NCBI RefSeq assembly: GCF_009834915.1
Contig: NZ_WVHS01000004.1
Location: forward strand, 62,001-126,000
DNA: 64,000 nucleotides
Direction: 5' to 3'
Origin: Hufsiella ginkgonis
GTDB taxonomy: Bacteria; Bacteroidota; Bacteroidia; Sphingobacteriales; Sphingobacteriaceae
In this document: positions 54,901 to 62,624 of the stretch, in pieces
How positions within the stretch are numbered: the first letter of the stretch is position 1
Layout of the letters: every line of letters starts with the position of its first letter
Made by a program: the position numbers and the translations under genes
Notes under the pieces: model-generated
What the model was told of the DNA's origin: nothing
Database searches by the model: none
Seen by the model: only the letters and a program-made list of their open reading frames with translations

Positions 54901-55438
54901 CGAGAAAGAATTTACCGACATCAATAAGCTGACCGATGAGTATTTGCGGCTGGCATACCACGGTATCCGCGCTAAGGACAAGAGTTTCAACGCCGAACTG
55001 GTAACGGACTTCGATAAGGCGCTGCCCAAAGCCGGGATCGTACCGCAGGATATCGGCCGCGTGCTGCTGAACCTGCTGAACAACGCATTCCAGGCGGTAC
55101 AGGAACGGGGCAGAAAGGAAGGCGCTGATTTCAAACCAAAAGTAACCGTAGTTACCTGCGGCAGCGCCGATGAGATCGAAATACAGATCTCCGACAACGG
55201 CCCGGGCATTCCTGAGCCGATCAGGCAGAAGATCTTCCAGCCGTTTTTCACTACCAAGCCTACCGGCGAGGGGACCGGGCTCGGCTTATCCCTGAGTTAC
55301 GATATAGTGGCCGCTCACCATGGGAAAATGGAAATGCGCGCTCTCGCTTCGGATGGCGGGGAAGACCCGGACCGCCGAACGACGTTTATCGTCCGGTTAC
55401 CCGTAAATTCAAGCAACCGAAATAATCAAACCGTATGA
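51923..55438 (+). CDS. Sensor histidine kinase with two-component-regulator propeller and Y_Y_Y domain
   Basis: A 1171-residue membrane kinase. Signal peptide at 1-22, a periplasmic propeller of reg_prop-like repeats (about 30-715, with QDKRGYIWICTDGG, EDNAGTIWAGTWHDG and EDRNGRLWMGGSAG), a Y_Y_Y domain (about 760-825, YRLDGYDRSWIPAG), one membrane segment (about 845-862), a coiled coil, HisKA with LTAGIAHEIQNPLNFVNNF (phospho-His about 921) and a HATPase ending RTTFIVRLPV. It lacks the receiver/AraC part of HTCS regulators. The ATG at 51923 begins the signal peptide; an earlier one at 51881 overlaps the remnant. Likely partner is the receiver at 57700. Confidence 0.9.
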   Translation: MNTGRFVILSLLTAFMAATVHAQEPRFEPLTVEQGLPTDAIAGAFQDKRGYIWICTDGGVARYDGYILKKYLFKTASGQPLRSDMTLAMLEDNAGTIWAGTWHDGLFRYVPERDEFVQAVTRRRGKPGGLPTDDIHHITDAGQKRLWIHTYDHDRERGYMSLYDTGSGRIRNFSFGTNSIGYPINTYYDPSHALWFQGLSGLYMYDRSANRFLQYPIGSPDTSGMPYNPVIYQQPSRKQVLWLSYRSGPLILNRFDTGNRRYRSYRLPGPEARSNSACSFLEDRNGRLWMGGSAGLFYFDEQHDKFISYPLPAGAKDGTTSISSITADKSGMIWISGNTGLYTLDPVTGKLRQLSDARADGKAVDRITTFGGTALVDRNGGFWLEGRGGLYRLKEGSQAFRLYEKSAPSEKPWGRVYDILQVSDSSCLVATATGLYTWNTKADQFTAYRPSGQEQLQPLVFYSLAMDKNGWVWGSANSNGDVIIAFRPYRGRPRIYRNAPGDPWSVPYHGLSLVYIDPKNEVWIGTTNDGLVRYDRARDHFIRYPTAVLQETGTSMLNDEHVYSLYKDRRGTLWVGCYNQGLSRLDEKSGRFTPYNFRGMEKISSMLEDSKGRFWVGSALYGLHLFDRAKGTSRLFTEKDGLLSNGVLHIREDPKGLLWIATNRGLCCLDPQSFTFRPVTSDHGLPENVLTHDVAESLPDGRMAISSASGFITFNPGKLRVNRVPPQVVLESVSYYAGSSKGTATRESTLVAYGNKQLAFRYDENRLTFHYTALHFKNPRLNQYAYRLDGYDRSWIPAGGQRSAVYTSLSPGTYVFRVKAANADGVWSPGDASITLVISPPWWRTWWAYCGYTILFIAATWAFIEHRSRSVRRRNRELEENVNLRTAELNRSLEKLKSTQAQLIQSEKMASLGELTAGIAHEIQNPLNFVNNFSEVSHELVGELKEEIRNGEWETVAEIADDIGTNLEKIVHHGKRADGIVKGMLEHSRASTGEKEFTDINKLTDEYLRLAYHGIRAKDKSFNAELVTDFDKALPKAGIVPQDIGRVLLNLLNNAFQAVQERGRKEGADFKPKVTVVTCGSADEIEIQISDNGPGIPEPIRQKIFQPFFTTKPTGEGTGLGLSLSYDIVAAHHGKMEMRALASDGGEDPDRRTTFIVRLPVNSSNRNNQTV

Positions 55439-55521
55439 AAGATACTGTTGCCGATAACGGGTCGCACACAGCCGCTCTCTTTACCAAACAAGTAACCTTA
55501 TTCCAATTAACCTAAAGCAGG

Positions 55522-57675
55522 ATGAAAAAGAATTCACTGCGCTGCTTTTGGAGCTTTCTCCTCGCTGCAGCGGCTTTCTCCCAGTCCCGGGCGCAGGTTA
55601 TTGATTACCGGGCCATGCCCAAAGACGGCATCACCCTCGATACCGGCTGGCGGTTCAGCTCCGCAGATAACCCCGCTTTTCGCCTACCCCGCTTTAACGA
55701 TGCGACCTGGGATACCATTCGCCCCACCAACTATTTATCTGCTTATCCCCGGCTCAAAAACCTGAAGATCGGCTGGCTCCGCTTACACTTCAGGGTCAGC
55801 GATACGCTGGCTGCACAAACCCTGTTGCTCACTGTTGAGCATTGCGGCGCCTCGGAGATCTACCTGGACGGCCGCTTGCTGCAACGGCACGGCAAGCTCA
55901 ATACCGGCCCCGCGACGCTCGACGCTACCGGCCTGAATATGCCGCCGGACGGAATTCGCCTGTTGCCCGGGCAAGAGCATCTGCTGGCTATCCGCTTCGC
56001 GATGCATCCGCGTGCGTTCTGGTATCCGAATACCTATGAGGTGCTTTTTGCCCGGATAACGGGAACGTTGAAGTATCACGATTACCTGGTCTACCAGACG
56101 ACCCGGACGTTTTTGTATGGCTCCCTGTTTTTTGTATTTCTCCTGCTAAGTCTGCTGCACATCGCGTTTTACGGCTATAACCGGGCGCAACGGGCCAACT
56201 TGTTTTTCGCCGTTTATGCCATGTTCATGATGGTCGGTTTCCTGGCGGTAAAATTAATAGCCGACGTACAGGACGCCGCCCTGGCTATACTGGTATATAC
56301 AGTGGCTAATTCCTTCACGTTGATCGGCGGCGTCTGGATCGTTTACGCCCTGTATGTGCTGTTTAATTTCCGGATAAATAAAATGATCGTGATCCTCCTA
56401 TGGACTATTGTCTTTACCGGCCTTATCATGGGGCTTTTCCTTCCCGGGAGGCTCAGTATATGGGGGTTTATACTCGGCACGGTAGGCCCCGCCGTCACTC
56501 AGCTATGGATCACCGGCAAGGCGCTTAAACAAAAGAAACGCGGAGCAGGCATCATCGCGGTCGGGTTCGCATTATGTATCCTGGCGGCAGTGGCCGCCTT
56601 CGGCGTTATGTCGCAGGCAGCCGGTTCCAGTGCCTCCATTATCCAGATGACCCTGCTCTTCCTCACCTTCCTGGCGCCCGGGTTGGGCATCTCCATGTAC
56701 CTGGCGCGCGAATTCGCCCTCGACAGCCAGTTGCTCCAGGAAAAGCTGGTCCAGGTAGAATCGCTCTCGGCGCAAAGCCTTCGGCAGGAACAGGAGAAAC
56801 AACAGTTACTGGCCACTCAAAACGAAACATTGGAAAAACTAGTCGCCGAACGCACCGCTCAACTCAATTATTCGCTCGGGCACCTGCAAGCCACGCAAAA
56901 CCAGCTGATACAGGCGGAGAAAATGGCTTCGCTCGGTGAGCTGACGGCCGGCATCGCCCACGAGATACAGAACCCGCTGAACTTCGTGAATAATTTTTCG
57001 GAGGTAAGCAGGGAACTGGTGGATGAGCTGAAAGAGGAAATAGAGAAGGCGGAATGGAACATAGTGTCGGAGATCGCCGATGACATCGGAACGAACCTGG
57101 AAAAGATCGCCCATCACGGGAAACGGGCCGATAACATCGTCAAAGGCATGTTACAGCATTCGCGGGCAAGTTCCGGTCAAAAAGAGGCGACAGATATGAA
57201 TGCTTTAACGGATGAATACCTTCTGCTAAGCTATCATGGCCTCAGGTCGAAGGATCAATCATTCAACACGGAATTGGTGACCGACTTCGACCCGGCATTG
57301 CCGGAAGCTGACGTAGTGCCGCAGGATATCGGCCGCGTACTCCTCAACGTGTTCAACAACGCGTTTCAAGCGGTGCAGGAGCGGGCCGGGAGGGAGAACA
57401 GGGATTTCAAGCCCAGGGTGACAGTAGTTACATCCGGGACGACCGATGCGATTGAGATACGGGTCACAGACAACGGTCCCGGCATTCCGGAACAGGTCAG
57501 GCATAAAATCTTCCAGCCGTTCTTCACCACCAAACCTACCGGCCAAGGAACGGGACTCGGCCTGTCGCTGAGTTACGACATTGTAGCTGCCCACAACGGA
57601 AAAATGGAGGTACTTTCCCCGGCCGATGGCCCGGAACCGGGAACTACATTCATTATCAAGTTACCATTAAAATGA
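55522..57675 (+). CDS. Sensor histidine kinase with seven-helix (7TMR-DISM-like) input
   Basis: A 717-residue membrane kinase. Signal peptide at 1-25, an extracellular galactose-binding-like domain (about 35-180, TGWRFSSADNPAFRLPRF and EIYLDGRLLQRHG), seven hydrophobic helices (about 195-400), coiled coil (about 405-455), then HisKA LTAGIAHEIQNPLNFVNNF (phospho-His about 480) and HATPase with DNGPGIPE, FFTTKPTGQGTGLGLS and TTFIIKLPLK. The cytoplasmic half is nearly the same as that of the preceding kinase, which points to tandem duplication with swapped sensors. It is 24 bases upstream of the receiver. Confidence 0.9.
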   Translation: MKKNSLRCFWSFLLAAAAFSQSRAQVIDYRAMPKDGITLDTGWRFSSADNPAFRLPRFNDATWDTIRPTNYLSAYPRLKNLKIGWLRLHFRVSDTLAAQTLLLTVEHCGASEIYLDGRLLQRHGKLNTGPATLDATGLNMPPDGIRLLPGQEHLLAIRFAMHPRAFWYPNTYEVLFARITGTLKYHDYLVYQTTRTFLYGSLFFVFLLLSLLHIAFYGYNRAQRANLFFAVYAMFMMVGFLAVKLIADVQDAALAILVYTVANSFTLIGGVWIVYALYVLFNFRINKMIVILLWTIVFTGLIMGLFLPGRLSIWGFILGTVGPAVTQLWITGKALKQKKRGAGIIAVGFALCILAAVAAFGVMSQAAGSSASIIQMTLLFLTFLAPGLGISMYLAREFALDSQLLQEKLVQVESLSAQSLRQEQEKQQLLATQNETLEKLVAERTAQLNYSLGHLQATQNQLIQAEKMASLGELTAGIAHEIQNPLNFVNNFSEVSRELVDELKEEIEKAEWNIVSEIADDIGTNLEKIAHHGKRADNIVKGMLQHSRASSGQKEATDMNALTDEYLLLSYHGLRSKDQSFNTELVTDFDPALPEADVVPQDIGRVLLNVFNNAFQAVQERAGRENRDFKPRVTVVTSGTTDAIEIRVTDNGPGIPEQVRHKIFQPFFTTKPTGQGTGLGLSLSYDIVAAHNGKMEVLSPADGPEPGTTFIIKLPLK

Positions 57676-57699
57676 CGAACCATTTATATTTAATAAAAT

Positions 57700-58074
57700 A
57701 TGATAAAAATCCTAGTTGTCGACGATGAAGCGGACGTACAGCCGCTCTTTTTACAACGTTTCCGGAGAGAGATCCGGGAGCATAAAATTGACCTCTCTTT
57801 CGCGCTTTCAGGGGAGGAAGCCCTGAAATTCCTCGACCATCATGCTTCCGGCATGGTATTGATCTTGTCGGATATCAACATGCCCGGCATGAGCGGCCTC
57901 GAACTGCTGGACCGGATCCGACAGAAATTCCCGGTACCGCCGCCCCTGATTATGATGATCACCGCCTATGGCGACGACGATAACCGGCAGTATGCGATTT
58001 CGCATGGCGCCAATGATTTTCTTACTAAGCCATTGGATTTTAACTTGCTGAAGGAGAAGCTGCAAGCAATATGA
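57700..58074 (+). CDS. Stand-alone response-regulator receiver
   Basis: CheY-like receiver of 124 residues without any output domain. Acidic pocket Asp8-Asp9 (LVVDDE), phospho-acceptor Asp58 (LSDINMPGMSG), Thr near 88 (MMITAYG) and Lys near 110 (FLTKPLD) are all in place, so it should be phosphorylated normally. It directly follows the kinase at 55522, the probable phosphodonor. The signal must pass on by protein contact or to another kinase. Confidence 0.92.
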   Translation: MIKILVVDDEADVQPLFLQRFRREIREHKIDLSFALSGEEALKFLDHHASGMVLILSDINMPGMSGLELLDRIRQKFPVPPPLIMMITAYGDDDNRQYAISHGANDFLTKPLDFNLLKEKLQAI

Positions 58075-58118
58075 ATTTCTACTTGATGCGCAACTTCCCG
58101 GACTGATCCCCTTCTGTC

Positions 58119-58475
58119 CTAATTTTTCCCGGTAATTTCCTTTCGGTGCGCTATTCCCCAATCCGTCAGATTGTTAATGATGGTCTGTAACGTTTTGCCG
58201 TGTTTGGTAAGCTCGTACTGAACAGTTACAGGTTGCGTGTCTAAAACGGTTCGTTTTACCAACTTGTTTAGTTCCAGCTCCTTTAATTCCTTGCTCAGCA
58301 TTTTGTTCGAAATACCGGTCACATCATTCAGAATATCAGAAAATCTTCTCTTGTTATAATGACAGATAGAAGAGATGATATAGATCTTCCATTTCCCGTT
58401 CAGCACGTCCATTGCATCGTGAACAGCCATCATCTCTTTTTTGCGATCCATTTGAAATTCTTTTTCACACTCCAT
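58119..58475 (-). CDS. HxlR family transcriptional regulator
   Basis: Winged-helix regulator of 118 residues: AMDVLNGKWKIYIISSICHYNKRRFSDILNDVTGISNKMLSKELKELE split over about 20-70 is the HxlR signature, followed by a wing (VQYELTKHGKTL). Cys at about 3 and 38 could be redox-sensing, as in YodB/HypR. It is divergent from two SDR genes, and the shared 104-base gap has several GTTACTT repeats beginning two bases upstream of its ATG. Likely controls itself and the SDR pair. Confidence 0.9.
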   Translation of the reverse strand: MECEKEFQMDRKKEMMAVHDAMDVLNGKWKIYIISSICHYNKRRFSDILNDVTGISNKMLSKELKELELNKLVKRTVLDTQPVTVQYELTKHGKTLQTIINNLTDWGIAHRKEITGKN

Positions 58476-58477
58476 AG

Positions 58478-58525
58478 GTTACTTCGTTACTTCGGGGTTA
58501 CTGTTACTTTTTGACACAAAGTAAC
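58478..58525. promoter_or_regulatory. Cluster of GTTACTT sites, candidate HxlR operator
   Basis: Direct copies of GTTACT(T) start at 58478, 58486, 58497 and 58503. The last pairs with an inverted AAAGTAAC at 58518-58525, forming an 8-bp perfect dyad with a 7-base spacer. They fill the region between the HxlR start and the SDR promoter. Confidence 0.5.
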
Positions 58526-58545
58526 TAAAATATATTTACCTGGTC

Positions 58546-58553
58546 TACCTTTG
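58546..58553 (+). promoter_or_regulatory. -7 element of the SDR pair
   Basis: TACCTTTG, a perfect -7 box, 26 bases before the ATG at 58580. There is no TTTG at the right distance; instead the dyad of the HxlR sites ends 20 bases upstream, where the -33 should be. This fits activator or repressor control at that spot. Confidence 0.5.
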
Positions 58554-58579
58554 CAGCTCAATAATTCAATATATACAGA

Positions 58580-59335
58580 ATGAGTAAGCTAAAAAACAAG
58601 GTGGCCATAGTAACAGGGGCATCAAAAGGAATAGGCGCATCGATTGCCAGGTATTTTGCGGCAGAAGGGGCAAAAGTTGTGGTAAATTACGCATCGAGCA
58701 AAGAAGGCGCAGACAAAGTGGTGAAAGCCATAACGGATAACGGCGGCACCGCTATTTCGGTACAGGGTGATGTGTCGAAAGGAGCTGATGTAACCAGGCT
58801 GTTCGAAGAAACGAAGCATGCTTTCGGTACGCTGGATATCCTGGTAAATAATGCGGGCATCTACCAGTACGCGCCGGTAGAGCAAGTGACGGAAGCATCT
58901 TTCCACCAACAATTCAACATCAATGTTTTGGGATCTTTACTTGCCATCCAGGCGGCTTTAGCACTGTTTGGTGATCAGGGCGGAACTATCATTAATATCA
59001 GTTCAGAGGCAGGTAAAACGCCTCTCCCGACGGGCTCGGTATACTCTGCCACTAAAGCGGCATTAGATGCCATTACCATTTCCTTGTCGAAGGAATTCAG
59101 CGGAAAAAATATTCGGATCAATTCTATCCTGCCAGGCGTTGTAGAAACCGAGGGCTCGCATAGTGCAGGTTTTATCGGCAGCGATGCAGAAACAAAACTG
59201 GTTGCCAATACCCCGCTTGGCCGCACTGGTCAGCCAGAAGATATTGCGAAAGTGGCGGTATTTCTTGCTTCGGATGATGCAGCCTGGATCACGGGAGAGA
59301 AGATATCCGTTTCAGGCGGTATTTACGGAATTTAA
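58580..59335 (+). CDS. Short-chain dehydrogenase/reductase
   Basis: Classical SDR of 251 residues using NAD(P)H. Cofactor loop VTGASKGIGASIA (12-24), NNAG motif (ILVNNAGIYQY), catalytic Ser in INISSEAGK and YxxxK in VYSATKAALDA. An Arg-free, Ser-containing start of the second strand (YASSKEGAD) suggests NADP(H). The C-terminal ITGEKISVSGGIYGI is typical. The substrate is unknown. First gene of a pair with 59367 and divergent from HxlR. Confidence 0.93.
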   Translation: MSKLKNKVAIVTGASKGIGASIARYFAAEGAKVVVNYASSKEGADKVVKAITDNGGTAISVQGDVSKGADVTRLFEETKHAFGTLDILVNNAGIYQYAPVEQVTEASFHQQFNINVLGSLLAIQAALALFGDQGGTIINISSEAGKTPLPTGSVYSATKAALDAITISLSKEFSGKNIRINSILPGVVETEGSHSAGFIGSDAETKLVANTPLGRTGQPEDIAKVAVFLASDDAAWITGEKISVSGGIYGI

Positions 59336-59366
59336 GATATATACAAGATTTGTAAAGCACAGAAAC

Positions 59367-60137
59367 ATGAGTAAGTTAAAAAACAAAGTAGCCCTAATAA
59401 CGGGGGGTAATAGCGGTATTGGATTCGGTATCGCAGAAGCCTTCCGAAACGAGGGTGCGATCGGTACGATCACCGGAAGAAACCAGGAAACGCTGGACCG
59501 GTCCGTTCAGGAGCTCGGAACAGCCTTTACAGGCATTAACGGCGACGTAACGAAGATGGAAGACCTGGAACGGATCTTCAAAGACACCTTTGACAGGTTT
59601 GGCAGGATCGATACGTTGGTCGTTAATGCGGGCGGCATCGTGGATGGTATTCCCATGGCTGCCATTGCTGGTGTTACGGAAGAAAATTATGACCGGTATA
59701 TGGACCTGAATTTAAAAAGCGCCTACTTCACCGTTCAGAAAGCGCTTCCCTATCTGAACGATGGAGCCTCTATTATTCTTATTGGATCGAGTGCTGCGCA
59801 CCGTGCCGCACCGGGAATGACGATATATGGGGCCGCTAAAGCTGCGGTCATATCATTGGCTAAAGGATTATCGCTTGATCTGTTAGAAAGGAAGATCAGG
59901 GTGAACACACTGTCGCCCGGGTCTATTGATACACCGGTATTCGGTAAAATAGTACCGCAGGATCAGGTAGAACAGGTTAAACAAGTTTGGAAAGACCTCA
60001 TACCTATAGGCCGGATGGGGCTGCCCTCTGATATGGGTAAAGCAGCGGTTCTCCTTGCTTCTGACGACTCTTCCTTTATTGTGGGCACGGAAATCCTTTC
60101 AGACGGGGGTATGACAGCTATCAGCCTGATGAAATAG
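59367..60137 (+). CDS. Short-chain dehydrogenase/reductase (second of the pair)
   Basis: SDR of 256 residues. The start at 59367 repeats the MSKLKNKVA opening of its neighbour, so the two probably arose by duplication, though the bodies differ. It has ITGGNSGIGFGIA, LVVNAGGIVDG, catalytic Ser in IGSSAAHRA and YGAAKAAV (YxxxK). It starts 31 bases after the first SDR stop, so they are co-transcribed. A longer in-frame extension into the first gene was rejected as a shadow. Confidence 0.93.
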   Translation: MSKLKNKVALITGGNSGIGFGIAEAFRNEGAIGTITGRNQETLDRSVQELGTAFTGINGDVTKMEDLERIFKDTFDRFGRIDTLVVNAGGIVDGIPMAAIAGVTEENYDRYMDLNLKSAYFTVQKALPYLNDGASIILIGSSAAHRAAPGMTIYGAAKAAVISLAKGLSLDLLERKIRVNTLSPGSIDTPVFGKIVPQDQVEQVKQVWKDLIPIGRMGLPSDMGKAAVLLASDDSSFIVGTEILSDGGMTAISLMK

Positions 60138-60185
60138 TAAAGGGTGAAAGTTAGAAGACGAAGGCTATTAACCGTTTGGTACCGT

Positions 60186-61082
60186 TCAGTTAAAAGTTTG
60201 CCGAAATTCAAAGGGCGACATTTTTGTTTTCTTTTTAAAAAGTGTACTGAATGACTGGGCATATTCGAAACCGAGTGCGTAAGCAATTTCACTAACGGAC
60301 AAGCTGGTGGCAGAAAGCTTTTCCTTGGCTTTTTCAATCAGCTTTTCGTGGATATGTTGCTGTGTGTTTTGCCCGGTGTGCACGCGCAGCATATCGCTCA
60401 GGTAATTTGGTGAAAGATTCATGAGGCCGGCAACGTGATGGACCGTTAGGAGGCGGCGCGGCGCGTCATTATTCGTATCAAAATAGTTCTCTACGATCTG
60501 CTCAAATTTAGCAAGCAATTGATGGTTGTTGTTCTTCCTGGTAATAAATTGCCGCTCATAAAAACGTTTGGAGTAGTTAAGCAGCAATTCAACTTGCGAT
60601 AGAATTATTTCCTGGGTATGTTTATCGATATGCAGGCATTCTTTGTCGATCTTGTTCAGTATACCGATAAGATCATGTTCTTCTTCGGCGGAAAGATGTA
60701 AGGCCTCGTTGACCGCGTAAGAGAAAAACCCATAATTGTTAATAGTGCTTGCTAATGCATGACTGAGCAAAAAATCCGGATGAAAAATCAGCAGGTAGCC
60801 TGATCCGCATTCCAAATTCTGCAGATCCAGGTACTGCACCTGGTTGGGCGCGGTGAAGCTTAATACGCCCTTATCGTAATCATAGTGTTGCTGGCCATAT
60901 TTTATTTTGCCCTTTGCTTCTCTTTTTAAGGCTATACAATAGAACCGGTTAACGAAGCCTTTCCACACATCATCCTCCAGGAAAATGCTTTCGGCCAGGT
61001 TAATAACGCTCACCAGCGGATGACGGGGTTCGGGCAAAGACAATAACCGGTGAAATTCTGAAACAGACCTGATGGCATTCAT
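60186..61082 (-). CDS. AraC family transcriptional regulator
   Basis: A 298-residue regulator with an AraC N-terminal cupin-like domain (about 15-160, HPLVSVINLAE, VLSFTAPNQVQYLDLQ) and two C-terminal helix-turn-helix units (about 195-298, VAGLMNLSPNYLSDMLRVHTG and VSEIAYALGFEYAQSFSTLFKKKTKMSPFEFR). The start at 61082 (MNAIRSVSEFHRLL) fits relatives; an ATG at 61115 lies inside a palindrome. It follows the aldo/keto reductase gene on the same strand and is its likely regulator. Confidence 0.92.
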   Translation of the reverse strand: MNAIRSVSEFHRLLSLPEPRHPLVSVINLAESIFLEDDVWKGFVNRFYCIALKREAKGKIKYGQQHYDYDKGVLSFTAPNQVQYLDLQNLECGSGYLLIFHPDFLLSHALASTINNYGFFSYAVNEALHLSAEEEHDLIGILNKIDKECLHIDKHTQEIILSQVELLLNYSKRFYERQFITRKNNNHQLLAKFEQIVENYFDTNNDAPRRLLTVHHVAGLMNLSPNYLSDMLRVHTGQNTQQHIHEKLIEKAKEKLSATSLSVSEIAYALGFEYAQSFSTLFKKKTKMSPFEFRQTFN

Positions 61083-61107
61083 AAACCTTATGGTTGGTAA
61101 ACTAAGT

Positions 61108-61132
61108 GGCTGCATTTTTAAAAAATGCAGCC
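61108..61132. promoter_or_regulatory. 25-base near-perfect palindrome between the AKR and AraC genes
   Basis: Two 12-base arms (GGCTGCATTTTT and its exact complement) around one A. In RNA it would fold as a GC-capped stem with an A/U centre. It lies 12 bases after the reductase stop and 25 bases before the AraC start, so it may be a terminator, an attenuator or an autoregulatory site. Confidence 0.55.
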
Positions 61133-61144
61133 GTCCAAAGATAG

Positions 61145-62149
61145 TTAATCAATGAGTTCCATACTAAAATCATCATATGGCTTACCGGTATCCATACCTA
61201 ACGGCACAATGCTTTCCAGTTTGGAAAGGTCTGCTTCGCTTAATTGAATAGCGGTGGCAGCTATGTTTTGCTCCAAATATTTTCTCCGTTTGGTACCGGG
61301 AATAGGCAGAATACCCTTGCTCATGATCCATGCTAATGCCAACTGAGAAGGAGTGATGGTTTTCTCTTCGGCTAAAGTTTCAATGGCTTTAACTAATTCT
61401 AAATTTTTATAGAAATGAGCTTCCTGGAAGCGAGGGATCGCCCGGCGAAAATCATTCTCGGGTAAATCATCAATGGAGCGGATCTGGCCGGATAAAAATC
61501 CGCGGCCCAGCGGCGAGTAAGCCACGAACCCGACACCAAGCTCATGTAAGGTTTGCAGTACACCCCGTTCTTCTACGGTGCGCTCAAATAAAGAGTATTC
61601 GCTTTGAACTGCCGTAATCGGATGTACCGCATGCGCTCTTTTTATGGTATCTGAAGATACTTCTGATAAACCGAGATAGCCGACTTTGCCTTCCCTCACC
61701 AGCTCGCTCATCGCATCAACCGTTTCTTCGATGGGGGTAGTTTTATCAAGGCGGTGCAGGTAATACAAATCGATATAATCGGTGTTAAGATTCTTTAGCG
61801 AGCGCTCCGCCGCTTTTTTCACATAGTCCTTTTTTCCATTAATGGCCCAGGTCACCTTATTATTATCGTCTATTTCCCAACCGAATTTAGTGGCGATAAT
61901 GTATTTATTGCGATTGCCCGCAATAGCTTTTGCAATAAGCTGCTCATTTTTTACAGGGCCATAGAGGTCTGCCGTGTCCAAAAAGTTACCGCCTGATTCA
62001 AGCGATCGGTGAATCGTGGCAATGGCTTCCTGCTCATCTGCCTTTCCATACATGTCGCCTTCTTCAAAGCCGGTCATACCCATGCAACCCAAACCTATGT
62101 TCGGAACGATCAGGCCTTGACTGCCTAATGTTACTTTCCTTATTTCCAT
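61145..62149 (-). CDS. Aldo/keto reductase
   Basis: NADPH-dependent reductase of 334 residues with the AKR barrel. It opens VTLGSQGLIVPNIGLGCMGM, then shows catalytic Asp and Tyr in FLDTADLYG, Lys in IIATKFGW and His in LYYLHRLD. The C-terminal cofactor-binding ILPIPGTKRRKYLEQN is present, as is the YSPLGRGFLSG segment. It belongs to the YajO/AKR13-like group that reduces aldehydes and quinones. It is first gene of a unit with the AraC regulator. Two direct repeats 21 bases apart lie upstream. Confidence 0.94.
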   Translation of the reverse strand: MEIRKVTLGSQGLIVPNIGLGCMGMTGFEEGDMYGKADEQEAIATIHRSLESGGNFLDTADLYGPVKNEQLIAKAIAGNRNKYIIATKFGWEIDDNNKVTWAINGKKDYVKKAAERSLKNLNTDYIDLYYLHRLDKTTPIEETVDAMSELVREGKVGYLGLSEVSSDTIKRAHAVHPITAVQSEYSLFERTVEERGVLQTLHELGVGFVAYSPLGRGFLSGQIRSIDDLPENDFRRAIPRFQEAHFYKNLELVKAIETLAEEKTITPSQLALAWIMSKGILPIPGTKRRKYLEQNIAATAIQLSEADLSKLESIVPLGMDTGKPYDDFSMELID

Positions 62150-62196
62150 ATTACTGTTTTTATCACATCAAAGTTCGGTAACACGAGCAAGATGGC

Positions 62197-62227
62197 TGTA
62201 TGCAAAGCCCGGAAGCATGTATGCAAA
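62197..62227. promoter_or_regulatory. Direct repeats with 21-base period, candidate AraC-type site
   Basis: TGTATGCAAA occurs at 62197-62206 and 62218-62227, on the same strand and two helical turns apart. A near -7 box (GAACTTTG on the minus strand, 62176-62169) lies between them and the reductase start. The first copy reaches the -33 position, the usual place for an AraC-type activator. Confidence 0.5.
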
Positions 62228-62551
62228 TCGAGGGTATGTTAACGCGATGGTGGATAATTCCTCCCCGTTAGCCGTGATCATGGCAGGATTGCTGGCAGGC
62301 AGCCATTGTTTTAACAGAAGCCAACCTACGTTGTAAGTGAATATTTCGAAAGGTATTGATCGTTGTATCTGTCAGAACATAAATAGCGTTCTATGGATCG
62401 CATTTTTAAACCGTTTTGGGATCAAGGTGAATTTCTGGGAGTAGATTTGGCTGTCAGCTATGAGCATTCAGCCTGTAAGTATACCTCATAAGATAAGTAA
62501 TTGACGTTGACCTATTTCTGAGTAGTATTCCAGGTTTGACAGTGTAATTAA

Positions 62552-62579
62552 AGCTGATCGCTGAAAGCTAATAGCTCCC
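62552..62579. repeat. Heptamer-periodic intergenic repeat, 4 units
   Basis: Four 7-base units with consensus AGCTNAN, lying between the AKR control region and the tRNA terminator. They are of the same AGC class as the arrays at 13585 and 19524. Confidence 0.5.
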
Positions 62580-62624
62580 AAACTTTTAAGCCTGATCCCC
62601 GTTTTGAATCACTTTTGGAGTTAC

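Noticed and set aside
62393-62491. 32-codon plus-strand frame starting MDRIFKPFWDQG
   Set aside because: Short, with no family features, no promoter and no RBS; composition similar to the surrounding non-coding sequence.
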